6,396 nucleotides of DNA from Acidobacteriaceae bacterium (GTDB lineage Bacteria; Acidobacteriota; Terriglobia; Terriglobales; Acidobacteriaceae), in NCBI GenBank assembly GCA_030040175.1, contig JASHUF010000216.1, forward strand, positions 1 through 6,396, given 5' to 3'. Made by a program: the position numbers and the translations under genes. The notes under the pieces were generated by a model. It saw nothing but the letters and a program-made list of their open reading frames with translations, made no database searches and was not told the DNA's origin. Within the stretch, counting starts at the first letter, position 1; every line of letters begins with the position of its first letter. Positions 1 to 5,016 of the stretch are shown in pieces.

Positions 1-599
1 CCGATGGCGCCGCCGGGTCCATTGCGCGACGGGTCGGAGCGCCACTCGGCCTGCTTGTGACCCGTGCTCTCCAGCCGCCGGCTCAGCCATCCCTGCAGAT
101 ACTCGACCGCCACCTTGCGGATGGCCCCGAGCTTTCCCGCCGCACACAGCGCGCGCGCCTCGCGCACCAGGGCGTAGCCCGCGTAGGTGTGCGTCAGTCC
201 GTAAGGAAGACCCGAGTTGTGCACGGCTGTTTCGAGCTCCAGCACCTCCGCGTAGGTTGCCGTGGCGGGCTTGTCGCTCATCACAGGTATGCCGGCACTG
301 AGCGCGGCCTGCGCGACAGGCAGGTGCAGATGATTGGGCGTGGCAATTACCACGAAGTCGATTCCATCGGGCCGTTTCTTTTCCGCCTCGATCATCTCGC
401 TGTAGTTGGCGTACGCGCGCGCCGGGTCGATGCCAAAGGCGGCGCCGGCCGCGCGCGAGCGCTCCGCCGATTGCGAGAACGCGCCTGCAACCAGCTCGCA
501 CCGGCCGTCCAGCTCCGCCGCGATGCGATGCACCGGCCCGATAAATGCGCCCGGCCCGCCGCCCACCAATCCCATGCGCAACTTGCGCCCTTCCGCCAT
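1..599 (-). CDS. Gfo/Idh/MocA family NAD(P)-dependent oxidoreductase, N-terminal part (C-terminus beyond window)
   Basis: The visible 199 residues are the nucleotide-binding half of a Gfo/Idh/MocA oxidoreductase, a cytoplasmic family that oxidises or reduces sugars, inositols and their derivatives with NAD(P). Residues 10-21 (GLVGGGPGAFIG) form the Rossmann glycine loop, and residues 81-96 contain the strand and turn IATPNHLHLPVA. Residues 108-111 are SDKP, the equivalent of the family's EKP motif, with K110 the expected catalytic lysine. From about residue 160 the chain enters the substrate-binding domain (YLQGWL near 167-172). The gene runs off position 1; family members are usually 330-390 residues. 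ATG at 599 is chosen because GAGAGGAA lies about 10 bases upstream; an in-frame ATG at 575 is a weaker alternative. It is divergent from the kinase-aldolase genes, which suggests a role in the same sugar pathway. The substrate cannot be read from the sequence. Confidence 0.88.
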   Translation of the reverse strand, partial: MAEGRKLRMGLVGGGPGAFIGPVHRIAAELDGRCELVAGAFSQSAERSRAAGAAFGIDPARAYANYSEMIEAEKKRPDGIDFVVIATPNHLHLPVAQAALSAGIPVMSDKPATATYAEVLELETAVHNSGLPYGLTHTYAGYALVREARALCAAGKLGAIRKVAVEYLQGWLSRRLESTGHKQAEWRSDPSRNGPGGAI

Positions 600-778
600 C
601 GTCGCTCTGTTCCTCTCGAATTTCCCGTTCTCCCGCAGCCGCGCGTGCAGGTGCTTTCGCGCCCCATGCAGTGTACGCTGCCCGCCCCGCGCGATGCATC
701 CCGCAAGAGGCCGCTGATTCAGCGCCATCCGCCTGCACAGGCTGGCGGCAGGGCCATGCGATAGATTATTGGGTGACG
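600..778. promoter_or_regulatory. Divergent intergenic region between oxidoreductase and kinase genes
   Basis: This 179-bp stretch separates two divergently transcribed genes and should hold both promoters. For the minus-strand gene, TACACT (670-675 read on the minus strand) is a fair -10 candidate, but I see no convincing -35 at 16-18 bp. For the plus-strand gene, TAGATT (762-767) resembles a -10 box just before the start codon. Two palindromes are visible: GATGCATC at 693-700 and GCCTGCACAGGC at 731-742. The plus-strand reading frame is open through this region, but the residues it encodes do not resemble the N-terminus of the kinase family, so I read it as non-coding. Confidence 0.45.
731..742. 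repeat. 12-bp inverted repeat GCCTG-CA-CAGGC, possible operator
   Basis: GCCTG (731-735) and CAGGC (738-742) are perfect inverted copies separated by two bases. A second pair, CCGCC (729-733) and GGCGG (744-748), overlaps it. The site lies 37-48 bases upstream of the kinase ATG, where a repressor or activator of the divergent genes could bind. In GC-rich DNA a short repeat like this can arise by chance, and no regulator gene is visible in the window to match it with. Confidence 0.25.
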
Positions 779-1876
779 ATGGAGGCGATTTCCATTCCCG
801 AGGCCTCGCGCCGCTGGGACTGCCTGAGCCTGGGCGAAGTGATGCTTCGCCTCGATCCCGGAGAAGGCCGCATTCACACCACGCGGCATTTCGAGGTGTG
901 GGAGGGCGGAGGCGAGTACAACGTCGCGCGCGGGCTGCGCCGCTGCTTCGGCCTGCGCACCGCCATTGCCACGGTGCTGGCCGACAATCCCGTGGGCCGC
1001 CTGGTGGAGGACTGCATCCTGCAGGGCGGCGTGGACACGTCTCTGCTCCAATGGGTTCCTTATGACGGCGTGGGAAGAACCGTGCGCAACGGCCTGAATT
1101 TTACCGAGCGCGGCTTTGGTGTGCGTGCGGCCGCCGGCTGCTCCGACCGCGGCCACACTGCCATCAGCCAGGCGAAGCGCGGCGATTTTCACTGGGACTG
1201 GATCTTTGGAGACGAGAACGGCACCAAGTGCTTTCACACCGGCGGCATCTTCGCGGCGCTCTCACCTTCGACAGCTGAAGTGGCCATTGAAGCCATGGAG
1301 GCCGCACGCAAAACCGGCACGCTGATTTCCTACGATCTGAATTTTCGCGAATCGCTGTGGAAGTCGACCGGCGGAAAGGCGAAGGCGCAGGAAGTCAATC
1401 GCGAGATCGTGCGCAAAGTGGATCTGCTCCTGGGCAACGAGGAGGATTTTTCCGCGATGCTCGGCGTCGAGATTAAGGGCGTGAGCGCGGACTTCGCCGA
1501 ATTGCCCATCGCCGGCTACGAAGAGATGCTGCGCGAGGTCGCGGCGGCCTATCCGAATCTGAAGCTCGTGGCCAGCACGCTGCGCACCGCGCAGACCGCC
1601 AGCCGCAACGCGTGGGGCGCGATTGCGCTCTACGCGGACAAGATCGTTCACGTCCCGCAGCGCGAGATCGATATTCTCGACCGCATCGGTGGCGGCGACA
1701 GTTTTGCCAGCGGGCTAATCTACGGGCTGCTCGCCGGCAAAGGAATCGAGTGGGCCGTGAAGTGCGGCGTGGCTCACGGCGCGCTGGCCATGACCACGCC
1801 CGGCGACACCAGCATGGCTACGCTGGCGGAAGTGGAGCGCCTGATCAAAGGGGGCTCCGCGCGCATTGCGCGCTAA
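779..1876 (+). CDS. kdgK: PfkB-family carbohydrate kinase, probable 2-keto-3-deoxygluconate kinase
   Basis: This 365-residue protein is a ribokinase/PfkB-family kinase, most likely converting 2-keto-3-deoxygluconate to KDPG with ATP in the cytoplasm. The N-terminal strand (LGEVMLRLDPGEG, about residues 18-30) is followed by GGGEYNVARGL from residue 43, the substrate-binding signature. GNEEDF near residue 219 is the NxxE-like magnesium/ATP region. DRIGGGDSF (301-309) is the C-terminal signature, with D307 the expected catalytic base; GGGD replaces the more common GAGD. The protein is about 50 residues longer than classical KdgK, with extra sequence in the middle. The frame is open upstream to at least 545, but those residues are family-unlike. 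I chose ATG at 779; GTG at 773 is possible. No clear Shine-Dalgarno precedes either. The aldolase gene follows after 29 bp, which strongly supports a KDG kinase role. Another 2-keto sugar acid could be the substrate. Confidence 0.85.
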   Translation: MEAISIPEASRRWDCLSLGEVMLRLDPGEGRIHTTRHFEVWEGGGEYNVARGLRRCFGLRTAIATVLADNPVGRLVEDCILQGGVDTSLLQWVPYDGVGRTVRNGLNFTERGFGVRAAAGCSDRGHTAISQAKRGDFHWDWIFGDENGTKCFHTGGIFAALSPSTAEVAIEAMEAARKTGTLISYDLNFRESLWKSTGGKAKAQEVNREIVRKVDLLLGNEEDFSAMLGVEIKGVSADFAELPIAGYEEMLREVAAAYPNLKLVASTLRTAQTASRNAWGAIALYADKIVHVPQREIDILDRIGGGDSFASGLIYGLLAGKGIEWAVKCGVAHGALAMTTPGDTSMATLAEVERLIKGGSARIAR

Positions 1877-1905
1877 GGCCGGCTGAAGGCCTACGCCGCC
1901 GTAAA

Positions 1906-2565
1906 ATGGAAACAATGCCGGAAACGACACAGGAGTTCATCGAACGCGTGCGCTTGATCCCCGTGCTGCGCGCCAGGAGCATTGCCCAGGGGCGCGCCGT
2001 GGTCGACGCCATGATTGCCGGCGGCGTCACCATTGTCGAAGTCACAATGACCGTCCCCGGCGCCATCGATCTGCTGAAGGAGCTCCGAAGCCAGTACAGT
2101 CCGAAGGACCTCCTGCTCGGTTCGGGCACGGTCACCACGGCGGAGCAGGCGCAGGCCACCATGGATGCGGGTGCCGAGTTTGTCGTCAGCCCAAGTTTTC
2201 ACCCCGAAGTCATCCGCGTGACCAAAGCCAACAGGAAAATTGCCTGCCCGGGTGCGCTCACGCCCACGGAGGCCATCACCGCGTGGAATGCCGGCGCCGA
2301 CTACGTGAAGATCTTTCCCTGCTCTGCCGTGGGCGGTGCGAGCTACGTGCAATCTCTTCTGGCCCCATTTCCGCAGCTCAAAATTATTCCTACGGGCGGC
2401 GTCTCGTTGCAAACGGCTGCCGGCTTCCTCGCGGCGGGCGCACGCGCCCTCGGCGTGGGCAGCGACCTCGTGAATCTCGCCGCCATCGACGCCGGCAACC
2501 CGGAGACCGTCACCGAGACCGCGCGCGCCTATCTGAAGATTGTGTCCGGCGTCCGCGCGACCTGA
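1906..2565 (+). CDS. eda: KDPG/KHG aldolase (2-dehydro-3-deoxy-phosphogluconate aldolase)
   Basis: This 219-residue class I aldolase splits KDPG into pyruvate and glyceraldehyde-3-phosphate, the last step of the Entner-Doudoroff route. It is a single TIM-barrel domain of normal family length (E. coli Eda has 213). Visible active-site residues are R22 in IPVLRA, E45 in IVEVTM, the Schiff-base lysine K135 in DYVKIFP, and T163 in PTGGV. CPGALTPTEA just before the lysine segment is also typical. The spacing from K135 to T163 matches that in E. coli Eda. The start is either ATG 1906 or ATG 1915; GAAGG at 1885-1889 is rather far from the first, and GGA at 1908-1910 is close to the second. With only 29 bp after the kinase stop, the two genes are probably co-transcribed and act in consecutive steps. 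Related enzymes also cleave 2-keto-4-hydroxyglutarate or 2-keto-3-deoxy-6-phosphogalactonate. Confidence 0.93.
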   Translation: METMPETTQEFIERVRLIPVLRARSIAQGRAVVDAMIAGGVTIVEVTMTVPGAIDLLKELRSQYSPKDLLLGSGTVTTAEQAQATMDAGAEFVVSPSFHPEVIRVTKANRKIACPGALTPTEAITAWNAGADYVKIFPCSAVGGASYVQSLLAPFPQLKIIPTGGVSLQTAAGFLAAGARALGVGSDLVNLAAIDAGNPETVTETARAYLKIVSGVRAT

Positions 2566-2654
2566 TTTGCCTTTGCCAGGCTGCTTTACGATGATCTAAG
2601 TTTCACTCGCTTCGACGCATTGCGCCAAGAGACAGTCAATCCCGGAGGTCATCC
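2566..2654 (+). promoter_or_regulatory. 89-bp intergenic gap before the FAH-family gene; weak promoter candidate
   Basis: The gap is longer than that between the kinase and aldolase genes, so the FAH gene may have its own promoter. TTGCCA (2573-2578) and TCTAAG (2595-2600), spaced 16 bp, are a weak sigma70-like pair. The following segment, 2602-2615, has a partial match to a LacI-type operator. I see no terminator hairpin with a T-run after the aldolase, so read-through from upstream is also likely. Confidence 0.2.
2644..2649 (+). promoter_or_regulatory. Shine-Dalgarno GGAGGT that fixes a TTG start
   Basis: GGAGGT ends five bases before the TTG at 2655. It is nearly the full anti-16S complement and sits at good spacing. 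It supports TTG as the start codon of the FAH-family gene even though TTG is a less common initiator. Confidence 0.75.
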
Positions 2655-3494
2655 TTGAGAATTGTTACTTTTTCCATTGAAGGCGGCGCGCCTCGGCCCG
2701 GCGCCTTGTTTGCGGAGATGAACCTCGTTATGGATCTCTCCAGCACGCCCTACGCCGACACGATGGCCATGATCAAAGCCGGCCTTACGGCGATCGATCC
2801 GCCGGGAACCTACCCGGCTTATAACCTCAATGACGTGCGCCTCCACGCGCCTCTCACCCATCCGCCGCGCATCTTCGCCATCGGACTGAACTATCGCGAG
2901 CACGCCATCGAATCCAGGCTGCCATTCCCCGATTTTCCCGTCGTCTTCTTCAAGTTGCAGACTGCCTTGATCGGCGCCGGCGATGCCATTGTGCTGCCGA
3001 AGAACTCGAGCGAGCCGGATTACGAAGTGGAGCTCGCCTTCGTGATCGGCAAAGGCGGTTTCCGCATTCCCGCCTCGGCGTGGCGCGAGCACGTCTACGG
3101 CTACACCATCGTCAACGACGTCAGCGCGCGCGACATTCAGCGCTCCACCTCACAGTGGTCCATGGCCAAGAGCTTTCCCACGTTTTGCCCCATGGGACCG
3201 GCGATCGTTACCGCGGACGAGATTGCCGACCCGCACGCCCTAAAGATCGGCCTGAGTATCGATGGCGAAGTGCTGCAGAACTCCACCACCAGCGAATTGA
3301 TCTTCAACATTCCCGCGCTGATCGAATATCTCTCGTCTATCGCCCCGCTCCTGCCCGGCGACATCGTCTCCACGGGCACGCCGTCGGGGGTGGGCATGGG
3401 CCGCACGCCGAAACGCTGGCTCAAACCCGGCGACACGGTAACCGCTACGGTGGAGGGTCTGGGATCGCTCACCAACCCGGTCGTGGCCGAGTAG
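2655..3494 (+). CDS. Fumarylacetoacetate hydrolase (FAH) family protein, possible diketo-deoxy sugar acid hydrolase
   Basis: This 279-residue cytoplasmic enzyme belongs to the FAH superfamily, whose members hydrolyse or decarboxylate diketo acids using a bound divalent metal. An N-terminal region (about 1-70) precedes the catalytic fold, which begins at IFAIGLNYREHA (73-84). The metal-binding set is visible as E124 and E126 in DYEVEL and D155 in NDVSARD. KSFPTFCPMGP and the C-terminal STGTPSGVGMG stretch are also typical. The length is normal for the family. The start is TTG, chosen for the strong Shine-Dalgarno at 2644-2649 and because the chain then begins in the family manner (RIVTF). It lies 89 bp after the aldolase gene on the same strand. 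The setting suggests 2,4-diketo-3-deoxy-L-fuconate or L-rhamnonate hydrolase, giving pyruvate and lactate, but acylpyruvase and related activities cannot be excluded. Confidence 0.88.
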   Translation: MRIVTFSIEGGAPRPGALFAEMNLVMDLSSTPYADTMAMIKAGLTAIDPPGTYPAYNLNDVRLHAPLTHPPRIFAIGLNYREHAIESRLPFPDFPVVFFKLQTALIGAGDAIVLPKNSSEPDYEVELAFVIGKGGFRIPASAWREHVYGYTIVNDVSARDIQRSTSQWSMAKSFPTFCPMGPAIVTADEIADPHALKIGLSIDGEVLQNSTTSELIFNIPALIEYLSSIAPLLPGDIVSTGTPSGVGMGRTPKRWLKPGDTVTATVEGLGSLTNPVVAE

Positions 3495-3514
3495 GCGCAT
3501 CCGTCCAACCAAAC

Positions 3515-3529
3515 CCGCGCGTCACGCGG
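3515..3529. terminator. Short hairpin in the convergent gap, overlapping the symporter stop codon
   Basis: CCGCG (3515-3519) and CGCGG (3525-3529) can pair around a five-base loop that contains the minus-strand TGA stop of the symporter gene. It lies 21 bases past the FAH stop, so it could serve convergent transcripts. No proper T-run follows on either strand (minus strand reads GTTTGGTTGG), so termination activity is doubtful. Confidence 0.25.
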
Positions 3530-4850
3530 CTTCGGTCAGCTCCTCCGGCTCCGGCTTCGCGAGGAACCACGCGTAGACGGCGACGCCCACAAAGCAAAGC
3601 GCCGGCAAAATATAGCCGAGCGCCACGGTGGACGCCACGCCCATCAGCGGCGTGAGTGCCGCCCCTCCCACAATCGACATCACGATAAACGCCGAACCGC
3701 TTTTGGTGCGCTGGCCCAGCCCCTTTACGCCCAGGGCAAAGATCGTCGGGTACATGATGGACATGAAAAAGCTGACCGCGATGAGGCATCCCACACCGAT
3801 CCAGCCCGGCCAGAGCACGGCGATGGCGCAGATGACAGCATTCAAAGCGCCGTAAACGCCCAGCAGAGTCGCACCCGGGATCAGGCGCAGGAGCCATGTG
3901 GAGACGAACCGGCCAGCCGTAAATGCGACCAGTACTGCAGTCAGCCAGTATCCGGCTGCGCGCTGCGTCAGGTCGGTATAGCGCATGGCGTAAGCGATGA
4001 AAAAGCTCCATGTACCCACCTGCGCGCCCACGTAAAGGAATTGCGCCGCGACGGAAAAGGCAAAATGTTTCCGCATCCAGAGCGGTTTTGAGGTGTCATG
4101 GGTCCGGCTTTCCTTGGAGTAGTCCAAGCCGGCGTGGGGAAACGGCGTGAACGCGATCAGGACGGCCCAGAACAGCACCACTGCGCCAAGCACCAGGTAA
4201 GGATTGACGACGCGCAGGGTCTCGGAGCGGAGATAAGAGGTATAGGTATGCTGCGCCCGCATGGCGGCAATCTGTGCCGGCCTCAACTCTATACCGGAAA
4301 AGATGAAGCGGCTGCCGAGCAGCACCGCGGTGATGCTTCCCAGCGGATTGAAGGCCTGCGAGAAATTGATGCGCTGCTCGGCCGTCGCGGGGTCGCCCAC
4401 CTGGATGATGAACGGGCTGGCAGCCGTTTCAAGAAACGAAAGGCCGCTGGCGATCACAAACAGCGCCATCAGGAAAAACCAATACCGGCTCAGGATGGCG
4501 GCAGGCCAGAAAAGAATGCAACCCGATCCGTACAGGCATAGGCCCGCGAGAATCCCGGCCTTGTATCCGGCTCGCCGCATCAGTTGCGCCGCCGGAATCG
4601 CGAGCAGAAAGTAGCCCATGTAGAACGCCGATTGCACCAGCCCCGCCTGCAGGCGGGTCATCTCGAACGATTTCATGAACTGGCTGATGAGAATGTCGTT
4701 GAGATTGTTGGGCACGCCCCACAGGAAGAAGAGCGCCGTCACCAGGACGAAGGGCAGCATCCGGCCCGATGGAATCAATCCGCCTTTGGGGCGCGCATCG
4801 CTTGAAGAGGTAAGATTCGTTTTCCCGGCGGGTCCGGCGGCGAGGCTCAA
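3522..4850 (-). CDS. fucP: FucP-type sugar:H+ symporter of the major facilitator superfamily
   Basis: This 442-residue inner-membrane protein closely resembles L-fucose permease FucP (438 residues in E. coli), which imports sugar with a proton. A hydrophilic N-terminus of about 30 residues is followed by some 12 hydrophobic segments. The first carries FFLWGVPNNLNDIL (41-54), in which D52 corresponds to FucP D46. GLSFLETAASPF (136-147) contains E141, corresponding to FucP E135; both acidic residues are essential in FucP. Further matches are GLVQSAFYMGYF, AQFLYVGAQ, FFMSIMYPTIFALG and SAFIVMSIVGG. The start is TTG at 4850, supported by AGGAG nine bases upstream. The gene converges on the FAH gene and lies downstream of uvrA, with its own likely promoter and operator. 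The family also contains glucose/galactose (GluP) and other hexose transporters, so L-fucose is a guess and the symbol denotes the family. Confidence 0.9.
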   Translation of the reverse strand: MSLAAGPAGKTNLTSSSDARPKGGLIPSGRMLPFVLVTALFFLWGVPNNLNDILISQFMKSFEMTRLQAGLVQSAFYMGYFLLAIPAAQLMRRAGYKAGILAGLCLYGSGCILFWPAAILSRYWFFLMALFVIASGLSFLETAASPFIIQVGDPATAEQRINFSQAFNPLGSITAVLLGSRFIFSGIELRPAQIAAMRAQHTYTSYLRSETLRVVNPYLVLGAVVLFWAVLIAFTPFPHAGLDYSKESRTHDTSKPLWMRKHFAFSVAAQFLYVGAQVGTWSFFIAYAMRYTDLTQRAAGYWLTAVLVAFTAGRFVSTWLLRLIPGATLLGVYGALNAVICAIAVLWPGWIGVGCLIAVSFFMSIMYPTIFALGVKGLGQRTKSGSAFIVMSIVGGAALTPLMGVASTVALGYILPALCFVGVAVYAWFLAKPEPEELTEAA

Positions 4851-4859
4851 CGGGATTCT

Positions 4860-4864
4860 CTCCT
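4860..4864 (-). promoter_or_regulatory. Shine-Dalgarno AGGAG that supports the TTG start of the symporter
   Basis: Reading the minus strand, AGGAG is followed by nine bases and then TTG at 4850. No ATG lies nearby in frame until codon 31, which is already at the start of the first membrane segment, so the TTG start is preferred. Confidence 0.65.
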
Positions 4865-4902
4865 GAGGCAGCGCGCAAAGGCGCGGATTTCACAAAGGTT
4901 TC

Positions 4903-4916
4903 CGGAAGCGTTTACG
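4903..4916 (-). promoter_or_regulatory. LacI-family-type operator candidate upstream of the symporter
   Basis: On the minus strand the site reads CGTAAACGCTTCCG. It contains the AANCGNTT core shared by many LacI/GalR-family operators and matches TGNAANCGNTTNCA at eight of ten fixed positions. Five of its seven dyad pairs are complementary, and the two that fail are at the degenerate positions of the consensus. It lies just downstream of the proposed -10 box, where bound repressor would block transcription. No LacI-type regulator gene is in the window. Confidence 0.45.
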
Positions 4917-4940
4917 AAGAGGCGTGCAATCGTTCCTACC

Positions 4941-4969
4941 TTTCTACCGAATTCTTGGTCCGAAGGCAA
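4941..4969 (-). promoter_or_regulatory. Sigma70-like promoter candidate for the symporter gene
   Basis: On the minus strand TTGCCT (4969-4964) is followed by exactly 17 bp and then TAGAAA (4946-4941). Each hexamer matches four of six consensus bases. The expected transcription start near 4934 gives a leader of about 85 bases that includes the operator-like palindrome and the Shine-Dalgarno sequence. Confidence 0.4.
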
Positions 4970-4998
4970 ATTGTGGCCTTGGAGCCGCAGCCGATGAA

Positions 4999-5016
4999 GC
5001 GCGTCAGAGCACGCGC
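4999..5016 (-). terminator. GC-rich hairpin overlapping the uvrA stop codon
   Basis: GCGCGT (4999-5004) and ACGCGC (5011-5016) can form a six-base-pair stem with a six-base loop; the uvrA TGA spans loop and stem. It could end the uvrA transcript or help stall polymerase, but no T-run follows on the minus strand (TTCATCGG), so it is not a classic intrinsic terminator. Confidence 0.25.

Larger units (their letters stand above)
4851..5003 (-). promoter_or_regulatory. 153-bp region between uvrA and the symporter gene, control region of the symporter
   Basis: Read on the minus strand from the uvrA stop toward the symporter start, this region contains in order a sigma70-like promoter, a LacI-type operator-like palindrome and a Shine-Dalgarno sequence. 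The length and order are those of a regulated promoter, so the symporter is probably transcribed separately from uvrA. No ORF with family resemblance lies within it. Confidence 0.5.

Noticed and set aside
57..764. 235-codon plus-strand open frame opposite the oxidoreductase gene
   Set aside because: It is rich in Arg/Ala/Pro/His with no recognisable motif and lies antisense to a clear Gfo/Idh/MocA coding sequence, so it is a high-GC shadow.
545..778. N-terminal extension of the kinase frame
   Set aside because: The 78 extra residues are Ala/Arg/Pro/Ser-rich and family-unlike, and part of the stretch overlaps the antisense oxidoreductase gene; the kinase fold starts after ATG 779.
719..1237. 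172-codon minus-strand open frame inside the kinase gene
   Set aside because: It is antisense to conserved kinase sequence, has no family motif, and looks like codon-bias shadow.
1876..1892. AGGCC/GGCCT hairpin between kinase and aldolase genes
   Set aside because: It is a five-base stem with a seven-base loop and no T-run in a GC-rich gap; it is compatible with chance and with co-transcription.
1612..1905. Upstream extension of the aldolase frame into the kinase gene
   Set aside because: The extension is Arg-rich out-of-frame kinase sequence; the aldolase has its normal family length from 1906 or 1915.
2602..2615. Second LacI-type operator before the FAH gene (TTCACTCGCTTCGA)
   Set aside because: It matches the consensus at only about seven of ten fixed positions and breaks the AANCGNTT core, which is too weak to call.
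3080..3655. 191-codon plus-strand open frame across the FAH 3' end and the convergent gap
   Set aside because: It is in a different frame from the FAH gene, rich in Arg and His, and without motifs.
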